This document shows positions 1 to 7,726 of a DNA stretch of 44,400 bases, piece after piece. The stretch spans positions 1 to 44,400 of the forward strand of contig NZ_JSZE01000040.1 of NCBI RefSeq assembly GCF_000802365.1, written 5' to 3'. This DNA comes from Xanthomonas cannabis pv. cannabis. Its GTDB lineage: Bacteria > Pseudomonadota > Gammaproteobacteria > Xanthomonadales > Xanthomonadaceae. The notes beneath the pieces were generated by a model that worked only from the letters and a program-made list of their open reading frames with translations, searched no databases and had not been told where the DNA came from. Numbering within the stretch: the stretch's first letter is position 1; each line of letters opens with the position of its first letter. The position numbers and the translations under genes were made by a program.

Positions 1-1040
1 GCATCAAGCGTGTAGTTGAGCAATGCGTTGCCGTTGCCGTCGGTGACACCTTTCAGGAACAGCTCGCCCTTGGCATCGAGGATGCGCAATTCCACGTTCT
101 TGATCGGCTCGCCGCTCTGCAACGAGGCGGTGTGCACGAACAGCTTGTCCTTGTAGGCACGCGTGTGCAGGCCAATGTCGCTGACGGTGAAGAATGCGGT
201 ATCGAATTCGTTTTCGAAACTGCCGGCGCGCTTCATCACCGCGAAGTACAGGCCCGGCTCCTGCAGCTCCTTGATGTCCTGCGTGGGCAGGTAGGTCAGC
301 ACACGCTCGTTCTGCTTGCCGCCCAAAATAAAACGGTTGACGTAGACCGGGTCGGCCAGCTTGGACAGCGGCTCGTTGCCGCTGTACTCGCTTTCAAGAT
401 CCCAGCTGCCGCGGCGACCGCCGCGCTGGAACTGCTGGAAGAACGCCGGCAGCGACTTCTCGCGCACGCGCAGGAACTCCACGTCCACTTCCGGCACGTT
501 GACCGACACCACCGGCAGGCCGCGGCTTTCGCGCGCCGGCAACACGCTGCCTTGCGAAGCGAACCCGGCCACAGGCTTGAGTTCGCCGGTGTAGACCTTC
601 TGCTTGAGCGGCTTGCCCAGACGGCTGCCGTCGGCGGCCAGCAAATTGGCGTCGATCAGCACCGTGTAGTCCTTGGCGGCCTCCACATACGGGTAGCGCA
701 GCGTCTTGCCGTCCTCGGACAGCGACCAGCTGCTGTCGCCGGTACCGACCTTTTCTTCGAAGCGCACCAGCGCATCGAAATCCTGCGTGCCCACCAACGG
801 CCGCGAGAATTCCAGCGCCAGCGACAGCCCATCGCTGGTCTGGTCGGGATAGGCACGCGCCAGCGCGAAGCCGGTAATGGCCTGCTTGTCGGCCTTGATC
901 GCCTCGCCGCTGGCGGCAGGCAACTGACCGCTTTCGTTGCGCTTGCAGGCCACCGCGCCAATCGTCACCGTGAGCAATACCACCCACAGCAACATGCGCC
1001 GCGTGCCCGACGCCCTCATCCCTGATTCCCGGCTGTCCAT
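1..1040 (-). CDS. Alpha-2-macroglobulin-like lipoprotein, N-terminal part
   Basis: The first ~346 residues are present and the gene continues past the left edge of the window. The N-terminus has a basic stretch, a hydrophobic segment (LLWVVLLTVTIG) and a lipobox ending AVAC, so the protein is probably an exported lipoprotein. The following residues (ARAYPDQTSDGLSLALEFS and later) resemble the first macroglobulin domains of bacterial alpha-2-macroglobulins such as YfhM, which are thought to trap periplasmic proteases. The thioester motif that would settle this lies outside the window. The start at 1040 is preferred because GGGA lies about six bases upstream; an in-frame ATG at 1019 is the alternative. 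Family call is from recognition of the sequence; specific function is inference. Confidence 0.75.
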   Translation of the reverse strand, partial: MDSRESGMRASGTRRMLLWVVLLTVTIGAVACKRNESGQLPAASGEAIKADKQAITGFALARAYPDQTSDGLSLALEFSRPLVGTQDFDALVRFEEKVGTGDSSWSLSEDGKTLRYPYVEAAKDYTVLIDANLLAADGSRLGKPLKQKVYTGELKPVAGFASQGSVLPARESRGLPVVSVNVPEVDVEFLRVREKSLPAFFQQFQRGGRRGSWDLESEYSGNEPLSKLADPVYVNRFILGGKQNERVLTYLPTQDIKELQEPGLYFAVMKRAGSFENEFDTAFFTVSDIGLHTRAYKDKLFVHTASLQSGEPIKNVELRILDAKGELFLKGVTDGNGNALLNYTLD

Positions 1041-1248
1041 TCGTGCTATCCCATGACTGAGACGACCAGTATAGCGACGCACCCGCACGCGCTGCGCGGC
1101 GCATGGGCATCACCCCCGTGGCGCTGCGCGCCATGTGTCTTGCAGTGGCCTCGGGCAAGGACTCCTGGCGCCTGCTGGATCGGCTGCGCGTAGGCAAGCT
1201 GGAGACTGGATGCGCCTGTGCTGGGCTGGCGGGGATGTCCTCAACCGC

Positions 1249-1292
1249 CCCTCATCCGCCCTTCGGGCACCTTCTCCCGCACGCGGGAGAAG
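1249..1292 (-). repeat. REP-like palindromic element, inverted copy
   Basis: The palindrome CTTCTCCCGC-AC-GCGGGAGAAG is preceded by CCCTCATCCGCCCTTCGGGC, the reverse complement of the tag that follows the other copies in this window. This copy therefore points the opposite way to the array at 1474-1850. The asymmetric tag plus hairpin fits the REP-type intergenic repeats seen in Xanthomonas-group genomes. Confidence 0.75.
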
Positions 1293-1473
1293 GAGTTCCG
1301 GGGCTGGATGGACTAGGTCTCGGCCGCCAGCGTGATGCTTGGCACTGCGCGTTGGGTCGCCGTACGCACGCAAGCGACGTACATACCTGTTCGTTGGCTC
1401 GCCTGCCTCGTATCCGCGGAGCTGTTTCGACACTTGCGCGGTGCTAGCACCACCAAGAAGCTCGTCGATACCC

Positions 1474-1850
1474 CCTCTCCCGCTGGTGGGAAAAGTGCCC
1501 GAGGATAGATGAGGGGCGGCTCACGCCATTACGAATCGCTCGCCAACCCTGCCATCAACACCATGAAGCAAAAGACGTTCCTTCTCCCGTAGACGGGAGA
1601 AGGTGCCCGAAGGGCGGACGAGGGACGGCTCACGCCATTACGAATGCTCACACCAGCTGTGCCACCAACGCCATGAAGCACAAAACGTTCCTTCTCCCGT
1701 CGACGGGAGAAGGTGCCCGAAGGGCGGATGAGGGACGGTTCACGCCAATACGAGCGCGCACACCAGCCGTGCCACCAATGCCATGAAGCTCAAGCCGTTC
1801 CTTCTCCCGTCAGTGGGAGAAGGTGCCCGAAGGGCGGATGAGGGGCGGTT
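1474..1850 (+). repeat. Tandem array of REP-like elements, 110-bp period
   Basis: Palindromes start at 1474, 1581, 1691 and 1801. The last three are exactly 110 bases apart. The first copy is decayed (TCTCCCGCTGGTGGGAAAAG). Each unit contains the hairpin (CTTCTCCCGT-n-ACGGGAGAAG in the better copies), the tag GTGCCCGAAGGGCGGA(T/C)GAGGG, then a spacer containing CACGCCA(A/T)TACGA and CCATGAAGC before the next hairpin. The spacers are also related, so the array arose by duplication of a whole 110-bp unit. No reading frame is conserved. Confidence 0.85.
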
Positions 1851-1938
1851 CACGCCGCCGCACCTAACCAATGACCGGACGGAGGACCAACAGCACCACC
1901 TACCCAAGCGCCTTGCTGGCAATGCCGCGGCACGCGGC

Positions 1939-2934
1939 TCAGCGCAGCAGCTGGCGCATGTACACCGCAATGAACGCCGGCTTGTCCAGACGCAGGCACG
2001 CCTGCACGTTCGGTATGCCTGGCCCTTCGCGGGTATAGCCCTGTGCATCGACATCCAGATGCAGCGGCGTGGTCGGGCACAGCGCCGGGCTCAGCAGCCA
2101 GGCGACGGGTACCGCGTCGAACACCGTCGGTGTGGCATTGGCCCAGGGCTGGTCGGTGTTGCGCCACTGGTAGTACAGCTGGGTGAGCGCATCGGTGAGT
2201 CCATCGCCATGCGCGAACAAGGCGATACGCTCGGGTTCTTCCAGCGTGATCTGCGTAGCATCCAGTGGCAGCAACACGATCGGCACGCCGGCCGCGAACA
2301 CGCGTTGCGCCGCCGGCACATCGGAGAGGATGTTGTACTCCGGCGCCGGTGCGCTGGCCGGCCGATAGGCAGACTTGCCGTAACCCACACGCACCGAGCC
2401 GCCCATCGCCATGATGCGCTTGAGCTTGGCAAAGCCGGCCGGGTCGCGCTGCTGCGCCAACGCTACATCGGTCATCGGCCCCAGCACCAGCAAGGTGACC
2501 TTGCCCGGATGCCGGCGCGCCTGCTGCAGGATCATGGCCGCCGCATCCGGCAGCTTGCCGGGCAACTGTCCCTTGGCGGCCCAGCGCGCCTGGCTGAAGG
2601 CAATGGTGCTGGTCGTGCGTGCACCCACCGCCAACGGAATCTCGCTGCGCCCGGCCTGCTGCAACAAGCGCTGCAACAGCTGCGCACGCAACGTGGTGTC
2701 GCCCCATGCCGATGCGATGCCCAGCACCTGCAACTGCGGGCTGCGCAACAGCAACCCCAGCGCAAACGCATCGTCGATGTCGTCGCCGATATCGGTGGAA
2801 ACCACCAGCAGCTCGGTGGCCGCGGGCGGTTGCGTGGCCCGCGCTGTCGTCGCCGCAGCCGCCTGCGCCTGCGCCACGGCAGCCGCACAGCACAACACAG
2901 CAATCAACCACGCATTTCGAATGATCCGCCGCAT
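1939..2934 (-). CDS. Exported nucleoside hydrolase
   Basis: 331 residues. The N-terminus has a signal peptide (MRRIIRN, then a hydrophobic stretch ending AVAQAQA), so the enzyme is predicted to be periplasmic. At residues 46-58 it carries STDIGDDIDDAFA, the calcium-binding N-terminal motif of the inosine-uridine nucleoside hydrolase family. The usual first aspartate of that motif is serine here. This family cleaves the N-glycosidic bond of ribonucleosides to give base and ribose. The start at 2934 has GGAG seven bases upstream; an ATG four bases earlier is out of frame. It lies just downstream of a TonB-dependent receptor gene on the same strand, separated by a terminator hairpin, which suggests but does not prove a joint role in nucleoside scavenging. 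Substrate is unknown. Confidence 0.85.
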   Translation of the reverse strand: MRRIIRNAWLIAVLCCAAAVAQAQAAAATTARATQPPAATELLVVSTDIGDDIDDAFALGLLLRSPQLQVLGIASAWGDTTLRAQLLQRLLQQAGRSEIPLAVGARTTSTIAFSQARWAAKGQLPGKLPDAAAMILQQARRHPGKVTLLVLGPMTDVALAQQRDPAGFAKLKRIMAMGGSVRVGYGKSAYRPASAPAPEYNILSDVPAAQRVFAAGVPIVLLPLDATQITLEEPERIALFAHGDGLTDALTQLYYQWRNTDQPWANATPTVFDAVPVAWLLSPALCPTTPLHLDVDAQGYTREGPGIPNVQACLRLDKPAFIAVYMRQLLR

Positions 2935-2953
2935 GCATTTACTCCTGCCGCCA

Positions 2954-2985
2954 TAAAAAAACCGCCGGCATGCTAGCCGGCGGTT
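2954..2985 (-). terminator. Rho-independent terminator after the TonB receptor gene
   Basis: Read on the minus strand, AACCGCCGGC and GCCGGCGGTT form a 10-bp stem around a six-base loop, followed by a run of T. It lies 26 bases past the receptor stop codon and about 20 bases before the nucleoside hydrolase start, so it probably limits read-through from the receptor gene into the hydrolase gene. Confidence 0.85.
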
Positions 2986-3010
2986 CGATGGTGCTACACC
3001 GCAACGCCGA

Positions 3011-5227
3011 TCAGAAGTTGGCGCGGAACTGCGCGCCAACGATGCGCGGGTCGTTGATGAAGCCGGTGAGGTTGTTGAAGTCGATCGCGCCGGTCACGCG
3101 GATCTGGTTGGTGCAGTTGCGGCAGAACACCGACAACTCGTACGCACCCGCGCCCCAGTTGTAGCCGATCTTGGCGCCGCCTTCGACCAGCGGCTGGCCG
3201 GTGAACTCCTTGGAGTCGTACAGGAAGAAGTTCACTTCGCTGCGGTAGGACCAATCGGTGTAGAAGAACAGCTCGCCGTCGTTGCCCATCGGGATGCCGT
3301 AACGCAGCGTCGCGTTGGCCATCCACTTGGCCGCCTGCGGCAGGTCGTTGCCGTCGATCAGTGCGCGGCCCGCCGCATTGAGCGGGTCGGTCACGGTGCA
3401 GGTGCGGCACACGCCCACCGACAGGCTCGGGTCGTCGATGCGGGTCCAGTTGTAGGCGCCGCCGGCGGTGACGCGCAGGTTCTGGGTGATCAACGCTTCG
3501 AAGTCGAACTCGGCACCGCGCGCCTCGGTCTTGTCGGCGTTGAGCAGGCGCACGTCGTTGGACGCGCCGCCCACTGCGGTGAGCTGCTGGTTCTTGACGC
3601 GGAAATCGTAGATGTCGAAGCTCAGGCGTGCACGGTTGTCGAACAGATCCGACTTGATGCCGACCTCGAAGGAATCCACGGTCTCCGGCTCGGCCACGGT
3701 CAGCGGCGCGGTGCCCGAGGGCACGCCGAAACTGGCGCCGCGGAAACCGCGTGCCGCACGGGCATACACGTTGACGTCGTCGTTGATGGAGAACGTGGCA
3801 GCCAGGTCGCCGGTGACCTTGGAGTTATCGGTCTCGCCGCTGGACGGCTCCACCAGCGTGATGCGGTCCAGCGCCAGCACGTCGAAGGTCTTTTTGTCGT
3901 AGGTGTAGCGGATGCCGGCGCGCAGGTTCAGGCGGTCGGTGGCCGCGTAGTTCAGCGAGCCGAATGCCGCCCACGAGGTGTTGCGCTGGCGGGTCAGCTG
4001 GTAGCTGGCCAGGTCGCCGCCGCTGAAGGTGTTGTAGGTGTAGTTTTCGCCTTCCACATCGTCGTGGAAGTAGTAGAGGCCGGCCTGCCAGTTGAGCGGG
4101 CCCTCGTACTGCGATTCGGCACGCACTTCCTGGCTGTACTGGTCCAGGCTCTTGATGCCGCCGGCGGTTTCCACCGGGAACGGAATCACGCCCGGGCCGG
4201 ACGGCGGTGCGAACACCGCGCCGAAGCCGCCGTCGATATCGCCGCGGCTGTAGTACTTGCCGATGCCCTCGTACGCGGTGATCGAGTGCAACGCAATGTC
4301 GCCCAGGTCCCAGGTCAGGTTGGCGCTGCCGCCATAGGTCTGCAGTTCCTGGGTGTTGGCGCCGTCGATGAAGGATTTTTCTTCGTCGAAGCCATCCACC
4401 AGCTGGTTGGTGCCAGGCTGGATGACGTTGGCGCGGAACAGCCGCGCGGTGCCGTCCAGATGGCGCGCATGCGCGTTGAACAACGCGCTGAAATCGTCGC
4501 TGGCCTGGTACAGCAGCTGCAGACGCACGGCCGAATCGGTATAGCCTTCCAGATCGCGGCCGTCGCGGTTTTCCACCCAATCGTCGCGGCGCTGGCCCAA
4601 GGTGGACAGACGCGCTGCCCAATGGTCGCCCATCGCGATGCTCAGGCCGCTTTCCAGGGTCATGGTGCCGTAGGTGCCGTACGACAGGCTGGCGTAGCCG
4701 TCGTTGGCGCCGATGGTCGGCTTGACCGAATTGAACTTGACCACGCCGGCCGGCGTATTGCGGCCGAACAGCGTGCCCTGCGGGCCGCGCAGCACTTCCA
4801 GGCCTTCCAGATCGAAGATCGGGAAGCCCTTCAAAAACGCGTTTTCCTGCACCACGTCGTCATAGATCAACGACACCGGCTGCGACGCGTAGGTGTTGAA
4901 GTCGGTGTTGCCGTAGCCGCGGATATACACGCGCGGAAACACACGGCCGTTGGACGATTCGATGTTGAGGCTCGGCGCCTTGCCGGCCAGCACGCGGATG
5001 TCCGAGCCGCTGGTGGAAATGGCATCGAGAAATTCCGGGCGCAGCACGCTGGCGGAAACCGGCACATCCTTGGAATCTTCCGAGCGACGCTCGACCGTCA
5101 CCTTGACCGCATCCAGACGCACGACACCGTCGTCGCCGGGAGCCTGCTGCGCGGCAGCGTGGAGCGGGAGGAAAGACGCGACGGCAACGGCAAGCGCGCT
5201 GATCTTGAGCGACCGGCTGGCTGACAT
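3011..5227 (-). CDS. TonB-dependent outer membrane receptor
   Basis: 738 residues. A signal peptide (hydrophobic core ALAVAVASFLPL, cut after HAAAQ) is followed by a plug domain, roughly residues 40-170, that contains the typical RVYIRGYGN and EVLRGPQGTLFGRNTPAG motifs. The rest is a long run of alternating aromatic and polar strands expected of a 22-strand barrel, ending in the aromatic residue of QFRANF. TonB-dependent receptors import iron complexes, vitamins or sugars using proton-motive force; the ligand cannot be read from sequence. Two CxxC-like pairs occur late in the barrel (CRTC and CRNC), probably disulfides in extracellular loops. The start has GGAG seven bases upstream. An AT-rich dyad lies upstream at 5338-5359. 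The neighbour downstream is an exported nucleoside hydrolase. Confidence 0.92.
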   Translation of the reverse strand: MSASRSLKISALAVAVASFLPLHAAAQQAPGDDGVVRLDAVKVTVERRSEDSKDVPVSASVLRPEFLDAISTSGSDIRVLAGKAPSLNIESSNGRVFPRVYIRGYGNTDFNTYASQPVSLIYDDVVQENAFLKGFPIFDLEGLEVLRGPQGTLFGRNTPAGVVKFNSVKPTIGANDGYASLSYGTYGTMTLESGLSIAMGDHWAARLSTLGQRRDDWVENRDGRDLEGYTDSAVRLQLLYQASDDFSALFNAHARHLDGTARLFRANVIQPGTNQLVDGFDEEKSFIDGANTQELQTYGGSANLTWDLGDIALHSITAYEGIGKYYSRGDIDGGFGAVFAPPSGPGVIPFPVETAGGIKSLDQYSQEVRAESQYEGPLNWQAGLYYFHDDVEGENYTYNTFSGGDLASYQLTRQRNTSWAAFGSLNYAATDRLNLRAGIRYTYDKKTFDVLALDRITLVEPSSGETDNSKVTGDLAATFSINDDVNVYARAARGFRGASFGVPSGTAPLTVAEPETVDSFEVGIKSDLFDNRARLSFDIYDFRVKNQQLTAVGGASNDVRLLNADKTEARGAEFDFEALITQNLRVTAGGAYNWTRIDDPSLSVGVCRTCTVTDPLNAAGRALIDGNDLPQAAKWMANATLRYGIPMGNDGELFFYTDWSYRSEVNFFLYDSKEFTGQPLVEGGAKIGYNWGAGAYELSVFCRNCTNQIRVTGAIDFNNLTGFINDPRIVGAQFRANF

Positions 5228-5337
5228 GGGAAGACTCCGAATTCTGGTGGCGGGGCGGCCTGGCCTGCATGCCGCGGTGCAACAGAATTAACACGATTTA
5301 CACAAATATGGCAGAGCCCGTACGAAAAAGTTTCTAT

Positions 5338-5359
5338 AATTCGAGTAAGCGTTCGAATT
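5338..5359. promoter_or_regulatory. AATTCGA-N8-TCGAATT dyad upstream of the TonB receptor
   Basis: A perfect 7-bp inverted repeat lies in an unusually AT-rich patch 111-132 bases upstream of the receptor start. A TATAGA element overlaps its left edge on the minus strand (5333-5338). The size and symmetry suit a dimeric repressor operator, but no regulator gene is adjacent and the family cannot be named. Confidence 0.4.
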
Positions 5360-5800
5360 AATGCAGCACACCCGTGCAATTTGTGCGCCATGGCCGAGCC
5401 AGTCTCCCGAGTTGGATCAAGCGGCGTCTTCTGCATGGGGCTACCGGCGCCAACGACATCGGTCAGCGCGCGGTCGCCAGGCCTGCACGGCGGGCACTGG
5501 ATCGCTCCGCAGGGAGGCCGGATGACCGGACGAACGGCAGACGTCGGGGATGCGATCCGGATGCCATCGCACGGCAACCCTGGTCTGAAGCCGGCTCGCA
5601 GCGCAGGCGGATCGCCGGCGGCGTTCATCACTGCCAAACCGGTGAGCCCCGGTTCTGTCAGTCAGGGGCCGATCACACCTGCGGCAACACATTGCCGCCT
5701 GTCCTGGCGATGCCAACCGCTGCCCAGGCAACGACGTATCGGGACACGAACACATGCAGCAAGTGAGCGCCCGGATCGGCAACGCGTGGCCGCCGCTCAT
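5360..5800. other. Gene-free region between receptor and prpF
   Basis: This is the end-to-start gap between the upstream side of the TonB receptor gene and the stop of prpF. No frame with recognisable protein sequence, ribosome binding site or clear hairpin was seen. Base composition is slightly less GC-rich than the neighbouring genes. It may contain promoter elements for the receptor gene. Confidence 0.5.
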
Positions 5801-6988
5801 TCACTCCGGCGCGGGCACCCGCACCCAACCCTCCATCAGCACCCGCGCACTGCGGCTCATCAACGCCTTGGTCACCTGCCACTGCCCATCGACCTGTGTT
5901 GCCTCGGCGCCCACGCGCAAGGTGCCGGACGGATGCCCGAAGCGCACCGCCGAGCGGGCCGCGCCGCCGGCCGCCAGGTTGACCAAGGTGCCCGGCACCG
6001 CCGCAGCGGTGCCAATCGCCACCGCTGCGGTGCCCATCATCGCGTGGTGCAACTTGCCCATCGACATCGCACGCACCAGCAGATCGATCTCGGCCGCATG
6101 CACCGGCTTGCCGCTGGACGCGGTGTAGTCGGCCGGCGGCGCCACGAAGGCCACCTTGGGCGTGTGTTGCCGCGTCGCGGCGTCCTCCACCCTCGCAATC
6201 AAGCCCATCCGCACCGCACCGTGTGCGCGCAGCGTTTCGAACATGGTCAACGCCCGCGGGTCGCCATTGATGGCCTCCTGCAACTCGGTGCCGGTGTAGC
6301 CCAGATCGCGCGCGTTGACGAAGATGGTCGGAATGCCCGCATTGATCAGCGTGGCATCCAGCGTGCCCAGCCCGGGAATCTCCAATCGATCGATGAGATT
6401 GCCGGTGGGGAACATCGCCCCACCCTCGCCTTCGGCGTCATCGGCCGGGTCGAGAAATTCCAGCTGCACTTCGGCCGCCGGAAAGGTCACGCCATCCAGT
6501 TCGAAGTCGCCGGTTTCCTGCACAAGCCCATCGGTCATCGGCACATGCGCCACGATCGTCTTGCCGATATTGGCCTGCCAGATCCTTACCATGGCCATGC
6601 CATCGCGCGGCACGCGTGTGGCATCAATCAATCCGCTGGCAATCGCAAACGGCCCCACCGCTGCGGAAAGGTTGCCGCAGTTGCCACTCCAATCCACGAA
6701 CGCGCTATCGATGGACACCTGCCCGAACAGATAGTCCACATCGTGCCCGGCACGCGTACTGGCAGAGACGATCACACTCTTGCTGGTGCTCGAGGTCGCC
6801 CCGCCCATGCCATCGATCTGCTTGGCATACGGATCCGGGCTGCCGATCACCCGCAGCAACAGCGCATCACGTGCAGCGCCCGGCTGCTGCGCGGCCTCGG
6901 GCAGATCCTGCAGGCGGAAAAACACGCCCTTGCTGGTGCCGCCACGCATGTAGGTGGCGGGGATACGGAGTTGGGGGAAATGGGTCAT
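5801..6988 (-). CDS. prpF: 2-methylaconitate cis-trans isomerase PrpF
   Basis: 395 residues, usual length for PrpF. It begins with PQLRIPATYMRGGTSKGVFF, the hallmark N-terminal block of the family, and later has GNCGNLSAAVGPFAI with the conserved cysteine. PrpF isomerises the 2-methylaconitate made by AcnD so that the methylcitrate cycle can go on to 2-methylisocitrate. In organisms with acnD, prpF is normally its immediate neighbour. Here acnD is upstream on the same strand but a parD/parE pair lies between them. The gene is last in the apparent operon prpB-prpC-acnD-parD-parE-prpF. No good ribosome binding site precedes the ATG at 6988, yet the family N-terminus fits this start. Confidence 0.93.
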   Translation of the reverse strand: MTHFPQLRIPATYMRGGTSKGVFFRLQDLPEAAQQPGAARDALLLRVIGSPDPYAKQIDGMGGATSSTSKSVIVSASTRAGHDVDYLFGQVSIDSAFVDWSGNCGNLSAAVGPFAIASGLIDATRVPRDGMAMVRIWQANIGKTIVAHVPMTDGLVQETGDFELDGVTFPAAEVQLEFLDPADDAEGEGGAMFPTGNLIDRLEIPGLGTLDATLINAGIPTIFVNARDLGYTGTELQEAINGDPRALTMFETLRAHGAVRMGLIARVEDAATRQHTPKVAFVAPPADYTASSGKPVHAAEIDLLVRAMSMGKLHHAMMGTAAVAIGTAAAVPGTLVNLAAGGAARSAVRFGHPSGTLRVGAEATQVDGQWQVTKALMSRSARVLMEGWVRVPAPE

Positions 6989-7078
6989 GGGATTGGTCTA
7001 TCTCAATTGAGCGTCAGTGCAGCAACAATGCGCCATCTGCGGCATTGCCGAAGGCTTTGCGCGTAAGCGTTGAGCCAC

Positions 7079-7396
7079 TCAGGCGTCGTCGCGCATCCAT
7101 GCTGGAATGTCGCGCTGCATCTGCAGTACACGCCAGATGACGACGTCTGCATCGCGTTCGATATAGAAAATCAAATAGGGAAACCCCTTGAGCGGCCACA
7201 CGCGCAGATGCTGCAACTTCAGTAGTACCGCATGTCGGCTCGAACCGACTCCAGGGTGCCGCATCAGGGTTTTGACCGCCACTTCCAGCGCGTCGGTAAA
7301 CGCCAGTTCCACTGCGAGCCCAGCCTGTTCGCCGTACCACGCAGCGGCTTCATCCACGTCACGCCGCGCCAACGGACGCCAGCGCGCCGGCTTCAC
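7079..7396 (-). CDS. parE: ParE/RelE-family toxin
   Basis: 105 residues. The sequence RRDVDEAAAWYGEQAG near the N-terminus and the pattern RHPGVGSSRHA ... WPLKGFPYLIFYIE are typical of the RelE/ParE superfamily. ParE toxins poison DNA gyrase and RelE toxins cut mRNA on the ribosome; the target is not decided by sequence alone, but the pairing with a ParD-like partner favours ParE. It uses a GTG start that overlaps the stop of the upstream antitoxin gene (GTGA), so the two are translationally coupled. The pair is inserted between acnD and prpF on the operon strand. Confidence 0.85.
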   Translation of the reverse strand: MKPARWRPLARRDVDEAAAWYGEQAGLAVELAFTDALEVAVKTLMRHPGVGSSRHAVLLKLQHLRVWPLKGFPYLIFYIERDADVVIWRVLQMQRDIPAWMRDDA

Positions 7397-7635
7397 TTGC
7401 CGGCAGCGCGTACCTGCGCGCGCTCACGCATGGCCTCAAAGAAATCCGGCTCCATCGCGACCGCCGGACCTGAGTTGGCTCCGTCCAGCAGCAGCCCACG
7501 CAGCTGTTCCACATCGCGTTGTTTGCGGATCAGTTCACGCAGGTATTCGCTGCTGGAACCGTAGGCATGCTCCAGCACCTGTTGATCGACGAACTGCTTG
7601 AGTTCGTCAGGCAAAGAGATGTTCATGGTGGCCAT
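7393..7635 (-). CDS. parD: ParD-family antitoxin
   Basis: 80 residues. MNISLPDELKQFVDQQV is a ribbon-helix-helix N-terminus, followed by the YGSSSEYLRELIRK segment common in ParD antitoxins, and a C-terminal tail that would wrap the toxin. Such antitoxins bind their own promoter as dimers and neutralise the partner toxin. GGGAGG lies four bases before the ATG at 7635 and 13 bases before an in-frame ATG at 7626, so 7635 is preferred. The stop overlaps the toxin start by four bases. It lies 91 bases downstream of acnD. Confidence 0.85.
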   Translation of the reverse strand: MATMNISLPDELKQFVDQQVLEHAYGSSSEYLRELIRKQRDVEQLRGLLLDGANSGPAVAMEPDFFEAMRERAQVRAAGK

Positions 7636-7726
7636 GCAGCCTCCCGATGGCAAAGATTGCCAAAGTGTGCGCGCCGGGCCGGGCGGGTGCAAGCGGGCGG
7701 CCTGAGGGCCTTGAGTACCAAGGGCA

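Larger units (their letters stand above)
1041..1938. other. Gene-free region with palindromic repeats
   Basis: No convincing gene is seen. Open frames here are short, arginine/proline-rich and look like chance frames of GC-rich DNA. The region holds one inverted palindromic repeat (1249-1292) and a tandem array of four further copies (about 1474-1850), which are listed separately. The stretch 1294-1470 shows nothing recognisable. Confidence 0.7.

Noticed and set aside
1474..1850. CRISPR array from 110-bp periodic repeats
   Set aside because: The spacers are related to each other and the unit is a palindrome with a tag, so this is duplication of a REP-like element. No cas genes are nearby.
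5381..7066. Long open frame (561 codons) on the plus strand
   Set aside because: It lies opposite prpF, whose protein is clearly recognised. Its translation is rich in Arg, His, Gly and Pro with no family pattern, as expected for an antisense frame in GC-rich DNA.
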